Below are positions 46,253 through 55,396 of a stretch of 64,000 bases of DNA, piece by piece (the stretch's first letter is position 1; each line of letters opens with the position of its first letter). The stretch is from assembly GCF_000455365.1 (NCBI RefSeq), contig NZ_HG315685.1, positions 361,514 to 425,513 on the forward strand, in the 5' to 3' direction. The notes below the pieces were generated by a model that saw only the letters and a list, made by a program, of their open reading frames with translations, was not told the origin of the DNA and did no database searches. The DNA comes from Halopiger djelfimassiliensis. Lineage in GTDB: Archaea > Halobacteriota > Halobacteria > Halobacteriales > Natrialbaceae. The translations under genes and the position numbers were made by a program.

Positions 46253-46390
46253 TGCCCGCATTCGGTACAGCGACCGATTATGCCTTTCGGAACCCACAAT
46301 TCGGTCCTCGATACCACCCGTCGACGGCCCGGAACGAACGCGATCGGGACTCCGGTCCCGTCTCACCGCTTTCCGTCCACCGCGACGTTC

Positions 46391-46430
46391 TTTAAGTGGC
46401 TCTGGTCACAAGGTAGAGCTATGACGGGAC
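46391..46430 (+). repeat. TTTAAGT/GTCACAAGG promoter-like repeat, copy 1
   Basis: A TATA-like TTTAAGT is followed by GCTCTGGTCACAAGG and AGCTATGACGGG. It matches copy 2 at 46511 in 34 of 40 positions, exactly 120 bases apart. The expected start point lies near 46420, where ATG begins a 13-residue frame (46421-46462) of unknown meaning. Confidence 0.7.
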
Positions 46431-46510
46431 GACGCTCGTTCTCGAGGTTGCTCGTTCGGTAGCCGCGGCGCTTTCGCGTTGCCCTCGACGGCGTGCCCCA
46501 CCGATCGTCG

Positions 46511-46550
46511 TTTAAGTAGCTCTGGTCACAAGGTGAAGCTACGAAGGGAA
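46511..46550 (+). repeat. TTTAAGT/GTCACAAGG promoter-like repeat, copy 2
   Basis: TTTAAGTAGCTCTG is followed by GTCACAAGGTGA and AGCTACGAAGGG. It lies 23 bases before the ATG of the nucleotidyltransferase gene, so it is a probable promoter with a conserved downstream part. Confidence 0.75.
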
Positions 46551-46572
46551 ATTCGTCCGTGTTCTTTTCCGC

Positions 46573-47499
46573 ATGACCGCTGTCTCCCTCCCGGATAGCG
46601 CCTTCGAGGCCGTCGACGATGCGCTCGACTCCCTCGCGGCGACCCACGACGTCGAGGTCGTTTTCGCGGTCGCACGCGGCAGCCACGCGTGGGGCGCGGC
46701 GAGTCCCGACAGCGATTACGACGTCGGGTTCGTCTTCGTCCCCGCCGATCTCCGCCGGTATGCCCACCTCGAGGGGCCGCCGGAGACGATCGTCACCGAT
46801 CGCGGCGAGTTCGAGTTCCTCGGCTGGGACGTCCGCAAGTTCGCGAGTCTGCTCGCGGCGTCGAACGAGGGTGCGATCGACATGCTTCGCAGTCCCATCC
46901 GCTATCGACTCGCGTACGACCTCGACGATCTCGCCGCGTACGTCCAGCGAACCTACAACCCGATCGATCTCTATCACACGTGGCGCGGGATCGCATCGAG
47001 TAACTACCGGAAGTACGTCTCCCATCATCTGGTCCGGACCGACGACGAGACGTTTCCGATCGTCGACGAAACCCCGGCCGGGTACGTCGTCGAGACCGAC
47101 GACGGCACGACGACGGTGTCGGCCGACGACGAACGGTTTCGCGAAACGCAGACGAAGCCGACGGTAAAGCGCACCCTCGCGATCTACCGTGCGGCGATGG
47201 CCGCCCGCTACCTGAAAGCGACCGGCGAGCGCGGCGACCACGACCTCCCGGCCCTCGAGTTCGAGTCCTTCCTGACCGAACAGGCACCGGCGGTCTTCGA
47301 CGACGCGCGGATCGAACGCGCACGGGAGTTGCTCGAGCGGAAACGACGCGGCGATGGCGACGCGATCCTCGCCGATTCCGTCGACCGCAAGTTCGCACAC
47401 CCGCCGATCGACATCGATCCGGCGGTTCACGCCCGCAACGGTCCCGATACCGAGCGGCTAAACGAGTTCATTGAGGCGATGATCGCCGCGGTTGGGTGA
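46573..47499 (+). CDS. Predicted nucleotidyltransferase (YcgL/COG3541-like)
   Basis: The 308-residue protein has a pol-beta-type nucleotidyltransferase core: ARGSHAWGAASPDSDYDV (residues of about 35-52) shows the GS motif and the D-x-D metal pair. The following segments (FEFLGWDVRKFASLLAASNEGAIDML, YNPIDLYHTWRGIASSNY, KRTLAIYRAAMAARYL) are typical of this family. The substrate is unknown; relatives include phage-linked and toxin-antitoxin-like enzymes. No partner HEPN gene is adjacent. Two tandem promoter-like repeats precede it. Confidence 0.85.
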   Translation: MTAVSLPDSAFEAVDDALDSLAATHDVEVVFAVARGSHAWGAASPDSDYDVGFVFVPADLRRYAHLEGPPETIVTDRGEFEFLGWDVRKFASLLAASNEGAIDMLRSPIRYRLAYDLDDLAAYVQRTYNPIDLYHTWRGIASSNYRKYVSHHLVRTDDETFPIVDETPAGYVVETDDGTTTVSADDERFRETQTKPTVKRTLAIYRAAMAARYLKATGERGDHDLPALEFESFLTEQAPAVFDDARIERARELLERKRRGDGDAILADSVDRKFAHPPIDIDPAVHARNGPDTERLNEFIEAMIAAVG

Positions 47500-47579
47500 G
47501 GCCGGCCGCAGACGGCTGCGGACCGACGGGAGCGCGGCGTTCGACGAGCAGTCGGGCGTTCGCTCGCGGCCCGACCGGC

Positions 47580-47618
47580 CTTAAGTGCTTCCCGTCACAA
47601 GGTAAAGCTACGAAGGGC
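47580..47618 (+). repeat. TTAAGT/GTCACAAGG promoter-like repeat, copy 3
   Basis: TTAAGTGCTTCCC is followed by GTCACAAGG and TAAAGCTACGAAGGG. Positions after GTCACAAGG match copies 1 and 2 almost fully. It lies about 165 bases before trkA, after the nucleotidyltransferase stop. Confidence 0.7.
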
Positions 47619-47747
47619 TTTTCGCGGCGCAACCGAGGTTGAACGAGCGACGGCTATCGCCTGCGGCTTATATAGTATGGATGAACGTTCTCTCCGCCAC
47701 TGATAAAGTTTACAACACTCCCGCTTCTCAGTTATGACAAGATACAA

Positions 47748-49079
47748 ATGATTCTCGTCATTGGTGCGGGAGACGTCGGGTCGAACCTCGTCTCCGATCT
47801 CGAGGACTCACACGAGGTTACGGTCGTCGATCGGGACCCGGATCGGATCGATTCCCTCACCGCTCGATACGACGTCACCGGGGTCGTCGGCGACGGTCGC
47901 TCGATCGCCACGCTGCGCGAGGCGGACATCGATCGGGCGGAGATCGTCGTCGCAAGCACCGACAGCGACGCCGCCAACGTGATGGTCTGTAACGCGGCCA
48001 AACACTCCGGCGATCCCTACACCATCGCTCGCGTCAAGGAAGTCGGCTTGTTCGAAACGTGGCGATCGCTCGAGGGGGGTCTCGGCGTCGACACGATGCT
48101 CTGTATCGACAGACTCGCCGCCGAAGCGGTCGCCCGGACCATCGCACTCCCGGGGGCCCTGTCGGTCGATACCTTCGCTGGGGGGAAAGTCGAGGTCGCC
48201 GAGTTCGAAATCGGGGCGGACACCCCGATCACCGGCCGGAGCGTCGCGGAAGCCGATCGATACGCATCGACGACGTTCGTCGCCGTGCTCCGTGACGACG
48301 AGGTCATCATCCCGACGGGCGAAACGGTCATTCGGCAGGGCGACCGCGTCGTCGCTATCGGGAGTCTTACCAGTATCAGCCAGTTTGCGGAGGCCGTCTC
48401 CGATCAGCCGGCACTGGAATCCGACGCGAACGTCGTCATCGTCGGCGGGGACGAACTGGGGTATCAGATCGCCCAGCAGTTCGAATCTCGAGGGTGGTCG
48501 CCGACCATCATCGAGCGCGACCCCGATCAAGCGAACCGACTGGCCACACGACTCCGCAGTTCGTCGGTCACGGAGACGGATGCGACGAACGTCGGCGGAT
48601 TCAATCCGGACGTCCTCTCCGGGGCGGATCTGGCCGTCGGGGCGGTCGACGACGACACGAACTATCTGCTTGCACAGCTGGCGACCGAGTTCGACGTCGA
48701 TCGGACTGCAGCCGTCGTCGACGACCCCGACGTCGTCGAACTGTTCGAGGAAACCGGGCTCGACGTGATCGTGCATCCGGAAGACAGTATCGTCAGCGAA
48801 ACGCTCCGGGTGATTTACGGTACGGGACCGGAGGAGGTCAGCGTACTGGAGCACGATAGCGCGGAAGTGCTCGAAGTCGTCGTCGACGAGGAGAGCGCGC
48901 TCACCGGGAAGGCCCTGCAGGATGCGACCGATCAGCTCCCGGCAGACATCGTGATCGGTGCGATCGTTCGCAACGATCAGTTACAGATTCCGCGCGGTAA
49001 CAGGATCATTCAGGCCGGAGATAGGGTCATCGTCTTCGTCGACGCGTCCGTCGCCGGCGAGGTCGCCGCGAAGATTTGA
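47748..49079 (+). CDS. trkA: Trk potassium-uptake regulatory subunit TrkA, full length
   Basis: The 443-residue protein has two RCK_N plus RCK_C units. Rossmann motifs are VIGAGDVGSNLV at residue 4 and VIVGGDELGYQIA near 228. It binds NAD(H)/ATP to gate a TrkH channel, which keeps potassium high in a salt-in cell. No trkH is nearby. A TATA-like sequence and repeat copy 3 lie upstream. Confidence 0.95.
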   Translation: MILVIGAGDVGSNLVSDLEDSHEVTVVDRDPDRIDSLTARYDVTGVVGDGRSIATLREADIDRAEIVVASTDSDAANVMVCNAAKHSGDPYTIARVKEVGLFETWRSLEGGLGVDTMLCIDRLAAEAVARTIALPGALSVDTFAGGKVEVAEFEIGADTPITGRSVAEADRYASTTFVAVLRDDEVIIPTGETVIRQGDRVVAIGSLTSISQFAEAVSDQPALESDANVVIVGGDELGYQIAQQFESRGWSPTIIERDPDQANRLATRLRSSSVTETDATNVGGFNPDVLSGADLAVGAVDDDTNYLLAQLATEFDVDRTAAVVDDPDVVELFEETGLDVIVHPEDSIVSETLRVIYGTGPEEVSVLEHDSAEVLEVVVDEESALTGKALQDATDQLPADIVIGAIVRNDQLQIPRGNRIIQAGDRVIVFVDASVAGEVAAKI

Positions 49080-49137
49080 ACGGCCGCCCCCCGCGGAGCG
49101 AGCCTTTTTCCGTCTCCCTGTCCGAGCGACAGACGAG

Positions 49138-49953
49138 ATGAGAGACGACGGTGCCGACCCCGGTTCCGGTACGGGACTCGAGCGGGCTGGAGCCGCGGCC
49201 GGCGGTTTCAGTTCCGGTCCCGACCCAGAGCGTCGCCTCGAAACGCGTCCCGGCTCCGGGTCGCTCTCCCGGGCGGACGTCCAGCGGGATTCGACGGTCC
49301 GCCAGTGGGGGATCGTCACGCCGAGTGCAACCGTCATCGGTCGCCCGGACTCCCCCGAGGCGGACCTCTCGGAGAGCGTTCGCCGCCTTCACGACGAACA
49401 ACACGCGGCGACCCCCGGCTACAGCGAACGCGCCCACCACCTCGATCGGCTCCGAACGACCCAGGCGCTGTGTAACGCCCTCGAGTTGACGCCGTGGCAG
49501 CGCGACCTCGCGCTGGGCGTTATGGACGAGATCGACCTCACCGAGTTCGGTAGTCAGCGGGCGATCCCGAAGGTCGCTCTGGTCGTGATCCGCCACGTCG
49601 TCGATGTCGACCGGCAGGCGTACTTCGGGCTCGACGATATCGACGCCCAGGAGCTGTCGGCCGACCGAATGGAGGAACTCTTCGCCAAGTACCGCGCGCA
49701 CGATATCACCGAGGAACCGACGTTCGAGCGACTCGCGGCCCAGTACGGGCTCGATACGACGAGCCTCAACCGGCTTCGCCGCGTTCTGAAAGCGCAACTC
49801 GACGACGACCTGCCGGCGTACGGCCGCAACCCCTTCCGGGACCCCAACCTGCCGGCCTCGACCGAACGGGACGAGGCCGGGTCGGTTCCTGACTCACCCT
49901 CCGACGAGGACCGCCCGAACGGGAACGCGGACTCGGGCGGGTTCGATCGCTGA
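49138..49953 (+). CDS. Haloarchaeal RNA polymerase epsilon-subunit-like protein
   Basis: The 271-residue protein matches the haloarchaeal RNA polymerase subunit epsilon layout: WGIVTPSATVIGRPDSPEA near residue 57, ESVRRLHDEQHAATPGYSERAHHLDRLR, ALCNALELTPWQRDLALG and GSQRAIPKVALVVIRHVVD. Ends are low-complexity. It has no direct enzymatic motif. ATG 49138 follows the trkA stop by 58 bases. The call rests on recalled similarity, so subunit function is the family annotation, not a proven role. Confidence 0.85.
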   Translation: MRDDGADPGSGTGLERAGAAAGGFSSGPDPERRLETRPGSGSLSRADVQRDSTVRQWGIVTPSATVIGRPDSPEADLSESVRRLHDEQHAATPGYSERAHHLDRLRTTQALCNALELTPWQRDLALGVMDEIDLTEFGSQRAIPKVALVVIRHVVDVDRQAYFGLDDIDAQELSADRMEELFAKYRAHDITEEPTFERLAAQYGLDTTSLNRLRRVLKAQLDDDLPAYGRNPFRDPNLPASTERDEAGSVPDSPSDEDRPNGNADSGGFDR

Positions 49954-50014
49954 ACCGGCTCGAGACGACTGCCGGCGGCCGGCGACTTTTCCGTTCCGAA
50001 TCCCTACCGGCGCT

Positions 50015-50683
50015 ATGAGCGACTCGAACGCGGAAACGGAATCGGAGCCGGCGGTTCGACTCGAACTCTATGCGGATTACGTCTGTCCGTTCTGCTATCT
50101 CGGTCGCCGGTCGCTCGAGCGGTATCGCGACACCAGCGAGAGACTACTGGTGATCGACTGGCAGCCGTTCGACCTTCGACGGGGCAAACGGAACCCGGAC
50201 GGATCGATCGATAACGACGCCGACGACGGGAAAGACGACGCGTACTTCGAGCAGGCAAGGCGAAACGTCCGCCGGCTTCAGGACCGCTACGACGTCGAGA
50301 TGGCACAGGAACTCGCGACCGGCGTCGACTCGCTTGTCACGCAGCGCGCGTCGTGGTACGTCAAACGGGAGTTCCCCGAGCGGTGGGCGGCGTTCGACGA
50401 GTCGATCTACGAGGCCCTCTGGCAGGACGGTCGCGACATCGGCGACGTCTCGGTCGTGACCGAACTCGCCGAAGGGGCGGGACTCCCGGACGCGGAGATC
50501 CGGTCGGCGATCGAGAGCCAACCGCTTCAGGAGGACCTCGAAGCGCGGTTTGCCGACGCGCGGCGGCGAGGGATCACGGGCGTTCCGACCTTCGTGGTCG
50601 ACGGAACCGCCGCTCGCGGTGCCGTATCGCCGGATCGGCTCGAACGGTTGATCGAGGATCGCGCCTCGACTGCCGGTTGGTAA
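50015..50683 (+). CDS. DsbA-family oxidoreductase (FrnE-like)
   Basis: The 222-residue thioredoxin-fold protein has the active-site CPFC in DYVCPFCYLGRRSLERY near residue 28 and the cis-Pro segment GITGVPTFVVDG near 190. A helical insert separates them. No signal peptide is seen, so it acts in the cytoplasm, probably as a disulfide isomerase or glutathione-S-transferase-like enzyme. Confidence 0.9.
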   Translation: MSDSNAETESEPAVRLELYADYVCPFCYLGRRSLERYRDTSERLLVIDWQPFDLRRGKRNPDGSIDNDADDGKDDAYFEQARRNVRRLQDRYDVEMAQELATGVDSLVTQRASWYVKREFPERWAAFDESIYEALWQDGRDIGDVSVVTELAEGAGLPDAEIRSAIESQPLQEDLEARFADARRRGITGVPTFVVDGTAARGAVSPDRLERLIEDRASTAGW

Positions 50684-50703
50684 CGACCGCCGCTTGCGTG
50701 CGG

Positions 50704-51540
50704 TTACTCGAGTTTCTCGAGCCCCGCGACGAAGTTCGCTTCCGGCCCGACGAGCGTGACGGGGTCGTCCGCCAGCGAAACCGACACCGTCGCGGGCGGC
50801 TCGAGCCGGCGTCGGTTACGGCCGTCGCTGATCGCGTAGGCGGTGTCGCTTCCCGAGATCGAAAGTGTCAGTTCGGCTCCCGGGTCGAGAACGAGCGGCG
50901 GCATCGCGTCGGTCGCGGCCATCTGCGTCACGACGAGGGCGTCGACCGTCGGATGGACCACCGGTCCGCCCTCGCTCAGGTTGTAGGCCGTCGACCCGGT
51001 CGGCGTCGCCACGAGGACACCGTCGGCGTGGCTCTCGGCGTACAGCTGTCCGCCGACCCGGACCTCGATCGTCGCGCCGCCGCCGTGGCCGCGTCGCGGA
51101 CCGTGGACGACCACCTCGTTGAGCGCCGGCTCGAGCGTCCACTCGCCCTCGAGACCGGTCGCCCGGAGCCGGCACAGCGTCCGTTCCTCGAGGGCCTCGC
51201 GGTTGCGCAGCCGCGCGACGACATCTGTGACGACCTCGATCGCGTCCGCGGGCGCGACGGCGTTGAGAAAGCCGACCTCGCCGAGGTTGACTCCGAGGAT
51301 CGGCGTCGAATCGACCTCGCGGGCGACGAACAACAGCGTCCCGTCGCCGCCGATGCTCACAACGATGTCACAGGTCGCCATCTCGGCGACTGGAACGCCC
51401 GGGGCGTCGATCGCATCGCCGGTACTCTCGTCGACGACGACCGACTCCGACTCCCGCTCGAGCGCATCGACGAGCGCGTCGGCGAGCTCGTGTGCGCGTT
51501 CGTTGTCGCGCTGGGCGACGATTCCCACGTCGACGTCCAT
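50704..51540 (-). CDS. nadK: NAD kinase
   Basis: The 278-residue enzyme phosphorylates NAD to NADP using ATP or polyphosphate. It has the catalytic loop VSIGGDGTLLFVA near residue 63, the NAD-binding NEVVVHGPRRG near 142 and the C-terminal ATPTGSTAYNLSEGGP near 178. The length is normal. It converges on the DsbA-like gene. Confidence 0.95.
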   Translation of the reverse strand: MDVDVGIVAQRDNERAHELADALVDALERESESVVVDESTGDAIDAPGVPVAEMATCDIVVSIGGDGTLLFVAREVDSTPILGVNLGEVGFLNAVAPADAIEVVTDVVARLRNREALEERTLCRLRATGLEGEWTLEPALNEVVVHGPRRGHGGGATIEVRVGGQLYAESHADGVLVATPTGSTAYNLSEGGPVVHPTVDALVVTQMAATDAMPPLVLDPGAELTLSISGSDTAYAISDGRNRRRLEPPATVSVSLADDPVTLVGPEANFVAGLEKLE

Positions 51541-51689
51541 CGTCGACGAGTACCCGTCCCGTCGTCAAAAACCTCCCTTTCGAACGGAGCGGCGGGTGGC
51601 GGTCTCGGTCCGTTCCCGGGCCGAGTAACTACTGACTACGCCCGCGTTCGCTGTCCATACTTTTCCGGGACGAGTCGTCATCTGCCCGC

Positions 51690-51929
51690 ATGGCACAACG
51701 GACGACGGCCGACGAAACGCTTTCGCGGGAGGAACTGGCCTCGTACTTCGAGGAACTCGCGGCCGAATTCGGCGCGGCCGACGAGGGGATCAATGTCAGG
51801 GTCGGTAACAAAAGCGTCACGCTCCATCCCCCGGAATCGGTCGAAACCTCGGTCGACGTCGTCGAACGCTCGACCATGCTCCGGGGCAACCGGGAAACGG
51901 TTACGATCGAACTCAGCTGGAAACCCTAA
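51690..51929 (+). CDS. Amphi-Trp domain protein
   Basis: The 79-residue protein has the amphi-Trp layout: an N-terminal helix (LSREELASYFEELAAEF), a beta sheet and a C-terminal IELSWKP. It is a common small haloarchaeal protein with no assigned function. It is followed 15 bases later by a small membrane protein. Confidence 0.8.
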   Translation: MAQRTTADETLSREELASYFEELAAEFGAADEGINVRVGNKSVTLHPPESVETSVDVVERSTMLRGNRETVTIELSWKP

Positions 51930-51944
51930 CGACTCGTCGTTCGA

Positions 51945-52307
51945 ATGGCCCTCATCGATACCGTTCTGGTGTTCGTTTTCAGCCTGCTTATCGGGACGGT
52001 CGCGATCCTGACCGGCGCGCGACTGGTGCTCGACACGGAGGCCGGCTTCTTCAATGCCGTCTTGACGGCGCTTATCGGTGCCGCCGTCTGGGCAGCCTCG
52101 AGTTACTTCGTCGGGTGGCTTCCGCTCGTGGGGGTCGTGTTGATGCTCGCCGTCTGGGTCGGGGTCATCAACTGGCGATACCCCGGCGGCTGGGGGTCCG
52201 CCGTCGCGATCGGGTTCGTCGCCTGGGTCGTCGCCGTCGGGATCGTCTATGCGGCCGCGCTGGCTGGGTTCGTCGCGCCCGAGGCGCTGGGCGTACCGGG
52301 CGCGTGA
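51945..52307 (+). CDS. Small four-helix membrane protein
   Basis: The 120-residue protein has four hydrophobic segments (VLVFVFSLLIGTVAILTG, AVLTALIGAAVWAASSYFV, LVGVVLMLAVWVGVINW, AIGFVAWVVAVGIVYAAALA) with short loops. It is probably cotranscribed with the amphi-Trp gene. The family is not recognised. Confidence 0.75.
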   Translation: MALIDTVLVFVFSLLIGTVAILTGARLVLDTEAGFFNAVLTALIGAAVWAASSYFVGWLPLVGVVLMLAVWVGVINWRYPGGWGSAVAIGFVAWVVAVGIVYAAALAGFVAPEALGVPGA

Positions 52308-52379
52308 CCCGACGGGCAGTTCCCGGCCGTGTGGAGAATAGCGAAGTTCTTTTTCCTCCCACGCGAGTGGTCCGACTAG

Positions 52380-52808
52380 ATGTACGAAACGATCCTCTTT
52401 CCCACGGACGGAAGCGACCACGCGGCGACCGTCGCCGACCACGCGATCGACGTCGCACGGACGAGAAATGCGTCGTTACACGTCTTCTCGGTAGTCGACG
52501 ATCGTGCGTTCCTCGTACTCGACGACGACCGCGTCGAGTCCGTTCGCGAGGATCTCCGAGCGAACGCGCTCGAGGCGACCGACGAGGCGGCCACGCGCGC
52601 GACCGACGAGGGGCTGGACGTCGAGACGGCAGTCGACACCGGCCACCCCGCGGAGTGTATCGTCGACTACGCCGACGCGAACGGGATCGACCTGATCGTC
52701 ATGGGAACGAGCGGCGACGAGTACGAACAAAACGTCGTCGGGAGCGTCTCCCAGCGGGTCGTCCGGGACGCTCCGATTCCCGTCCTCACCGTCGGTCCCG
52801 ACGTCTGA
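52380..52808 (+). CDS. Universal stress protein (UspA family)
   Basis: The 142-residue protein has the Usp fold with YETILFPTDGSDHA at the N-terminus, the ATP-binding segment VMGTSGDEYEQNVVGSVSQ near residue 108 and C-terminal DAPIPVLTV. It probably binds ATP and forms dimers. It begins with ATG 52380 directly after a TATA-like stretch. Confidence 0.93.
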   Translation: MYETILFPTDGSDHAATVADHAIDVARTRNASLHVFSVVDDRAFLVLDDDRVESVREDLRANALEATDEAATRATDEGLDVETAVDTGHPAECIVDYADANGIDLIVMGTSGDEYEQNVVGSVSQRVVRDAPIPVLTVGPDV

Positions 52809-52899
52809 ATCGAGCACCATACGGTTGTCGGCCGTGACCGACCCGGCTCGCGTGAGAATCGCCTAGATTGATATAGGGGCCGTCGCTAGTAGGGTGCTG

Positions 52900-54255
52900 A
52901 TGCGTCGCTCGCTCGTTATCGTGTTCGTTTTGCTGGGTATCTCACTGCTGTTCGTCGGCGGTCCATCACTGTTGTTTTCGCCATCGACCGACGCGGTCGC
53001 ACCCGACACCGCATCACAGTCGGACCCCGAAATCGTCTCGCTCGAGGACAGCGACAGCGGCTTCTGGCCCTATCTCAACGATCGGAAAGCCCACGAGAAG
53101 CGGAGTCCGGTCAACGTCATCGTCCGGGGCAACACCACCACGATCGTCGAACTGTTGGCCGAACACGGCGACGGCGACTGGCGGGCAACGGATCAGGACC
53201 ACTTCTCGACCGACGAGTTCGCCGCTGCGGCCGCGAACGAGACGCCGACGGAGGGAGACGCCAACGAGTCGGCCGACTCGAACGGGACTTCGCTGGGACC
53301 GATCTCGCCGACTGCCATCCCGTGGTCGCAGGCCGACGGCGCGACCCGCCACGCCTACCTCGATCCCGGCCCGGACGAGCCGGCCTACTGGACCACGGAG
53401 ACGGTCCAACTCGAGGACGGGGAGTACTACGGCTACCGGTATCATATCCGGGCCTACGAGAGCCCCAACCCCGACGACCGATGGATCATCATGCAGACCC
53501 ACTCGGAACATTTCGACTGGTTTACGCTCCGTCACCGCGTCGACGGCGTCGAACAGGCCCAGTCGCGGCTCGAATCCGATCTGATGGCGATTCCCGGAGT
53601 CGACACGCGGGAGGACGTCCGTCGGATCTACCTCGGCAACGAGGGGCCGTCCGACGCGAACGGATGGGCGACGAAACTCGATCTCGCGGCCGTCGCACTC
53701 GTCGTCGGGCTGGCGGCCGGCCGCAACCGCGATCCCGGTCGCGTACTGGGTGGGCCGCTCGAGGCCTATCTGACCGAATCGGACCGGGTCCGCCTTCGCG
53801 CGGCGGCCGATCGACTCGACGCTCGCCACTTGCTTCTTGCCGCCACGGTCATCGCGATCGTTCTGGGCGTTCGAATCGCCGGTATCGCACTCGACCGGAC
53901 GGTCGATTCGTTGTCCGCCCACGGGATCGCGGCGGTGCTCTATCCGTGTCTCGCCGTTGGCCTTCCCGTCGCGGCGTATGCCATCGCGAACGGGCTCGAG
54001 CGGCGACTCGACGCGGCCGTTGCCGCATCCCTTTCGCTTGCGATCGCCATCTGGCTCGATTACAGCCTGCTGGGCGTCGACGTCCTGCCGATCGACGTCG
54101 TCGTCCAGCGGATGCTCGTCGTCATCGCGTTCGGATCGATCGCCGCCGGCGCGGCCAGACGGGCGACGCGGGACTCGCGGCTCAATGCACTCCTCATCGG
54201 CGGCGTAACGATGTGGACGCTGGTGCTGGTCGGAACGCTGCTGGGCTATCTCTGA
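52900..54255 (+). CDS. Haloarchaeal membrane protein, unknown function
   Basis: The protein has 451 residues from ATG 52900 (an ATG two codons earlier is also possible). There is an N-terminal hydrophobic signal/anchor (SLVIVFVLLGISLLFVGG), then an extracellular-looking domain of about 220 residues (FWPYLNDRKAHEKRSPVNVIVRG, HSEHFDWFTLRHRVDGVEQAQS). Six or more membrane helices follow from residue 255. The N-terminal domain is not recognised; a surface role is likely. The C-terminus AGAARRATRDSRLNALLIGG is positively charged. Confidence 0.8.
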   Translation: MRRSLVIVFVLLGISLLFVGGPSLLFSPSTDAVAPDTASQSDPEIVSLEDSDSGFWPYLNDRKAHEKRSPVNVIVRGNTTTIVELLAEHGDGDWRATDQDHFSTDEFAAAAANETPTEGDANESADSNGTSLGPISPTAIPWSQADGATRHAYLDPGPDEPAYWTTETVQLEDGEYYGYRYHIRAYESPNPDDRWIIMQTHSEHFDWFTLRHRVDGVEQAQSRLESDLMAIPGVDTREDVRRIYLGNEGPSDANGWATKLDLAAVALVVGLAAGRNRDPGRVLGGPLEAYLTESDRVRLRAAADRLDARHLLLAATVIAIVLGVRIAGIALDRTVDSLSAHGIAAVLYPCLAVGLPVAAYAIANGLERRLDAAVAASLSLAIAIWLDYSLLGVDVLPIDVVVQRMLVVIAFGSIAAGAARRATRDSRLNALLIGGVTMWTLVLVGTLLGYL

Positions 54256-54313
54256 GTCGCTGGCAGCCGCCGCCACGAACGAACCCGCCGTTCGCTCCCC
54301 TCCGGCGGGGGGA

Positions 54314-55048
54314 TTATCCGATCATGACGGCCATCATCTGCTCGGCGACGTACGAGTCGTCGATCTTGTAGTGGGCCTTCCGGATCGCCTCGGTCTCCCA
54401 ACGGTGGTCCTCGAGGAACCTGATCGCGTCCTGGTTCGTCGCGGGGACGCTCTGGTACACCTTCTCGTATCCGTTCTCGGTCGCCCACTGGAGGCCACGC
54501 TCCATGAGCGTGCTTCCGATGCCGTGGCCCCGGAACTTCTCGAGGACCCCCATAGTCAACTCCGCGGTATGGGCCAGCTTTTCGTAGTTCGGCGCTTCGA
54601 GGTGGAGCCAGCCGACGACGTCCTCGTCGACGGTTGCGACGAAGAAGATCCGCGATCCGATATCGTTGTGCCGGAACACGACCTCTTCGTGGTCCAGCAG
54701 GTCGACGACCGTCTCGGCGACGAGGTAGTCGTTCTCCTCCGCGACCTGCCGCATCACGCCCACGATCCCCTTCAGGTCGCTCTGTTCGGCCGGCCGAATG
54801 GTGTACTCGAACTCGTCGGTCGTGTGGGTCGTCCCCTCGCCGATATCGATGGCCAACCGTACGAGTTCCTCGTCGGTCTCCAGAACCGATTTCTCCTCGA
54901 GACTCGTCAGGATCTCCTCGAGTTCCGCGGCGTCGATCGCAAACTCCTCCTCGAGCCACGTTCGCTCGACGGCACCGTTTTGCTCGACGAAGTCGTACAC
55001 CTGTCGCTGAACGTCGGTCTCGAAGTCGCGTTGCTCGAGTGCCTGCAT
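54314..55048 (-). CDS. GNAT N-acetyltransferase with N-terminal winged-helix-like segment
   Basis: The 244-residue protein begins with a helical segment of about 60 residues (DVQRQVYDFVEQNGAVERTWLEEEF, EEILTSLEEKSVLE) that resembles a winged helix. A GNAT domain follows from residue 80, with LTMGVLEKFRGHGIGSTLMER near 168. It may sense or bind nucleic acid while acetylating a protein, but that is inference. It is probably a haloarchaeal family member. Confidence 0.85.
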   Translation of the reverse strand: MQALEQRDFETDVQRQVYDFVEQNGAVERTWLEEEFAIDAAELEEILTSLEEKSVLETDEELVRLAIDIGEGTTHTTDEFEYTIRPAEQSDLKGIVGVMRQVAEENDYLVAETVVDLLDHEEVVFRHNDIGSRIFFVATVDEDVVGWLHLEAPNYEKLAHTAELTMGVLEKFRGHGIGSTLMERGLQWATENGYEKVYQSVPATNQDAIRFLEDHRWETEAIRKAHYKIDDSYVAEQMMAVMIG

Positions 55049-55176
55049 ACCTAGCCGTTCCCCGACTACGTATTTAGTTATTGGCGGATGTTAGCACCTA
55101 CCACAGAAGTCGGCAGAACTGAGTTATGTCCACGCTGCGGAGCGACACCGCTCGAACAGGGACTCGCGTGAAAACA

Positions 55177-55247
55177 TGCGCCGGCCGGGAATTGAACCCG
55201 GGCTATGAGCTTGGGAAGCTCATGTCCTACCACTAGACCACCGGCGC
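55177..55247 (-). tRNA. tRNA-Gly(CCC)
   Basis: Minus-strand cloverleaf of 71 bases: the acceptor stem GCGCCGG pairs with CCGGCGC, the discriminator is A, the D arm is GTCT/GGAC and the anticodon stem is TGAGC/GCTCA. The loop TTCCCAA gives anticodon CCC. The T loop is TTCAATT. CCA is not encoded. Confidence 0.96.
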
Positions 55248-55396
55248 GCCGGATTCGTTCGCGTCTCGAACGTACCCGCCGATTGTACTTCAACGTAGCG
55301 CTCTCGGTCGACCCCGCCGGCGAATCGGCCGCCGACGCGGATTTCGTTTCGTCCGGAGGGAGAGACTATTAGGACGGCCCACCCGTAGGGACGGCC

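Noticed and set aside
46421-46462. 13-residue frame after repeat copy 1 as a leader peptide
   Set aside because: The other copies carry ACG instead of ATG at this position, so there is no support for translation.
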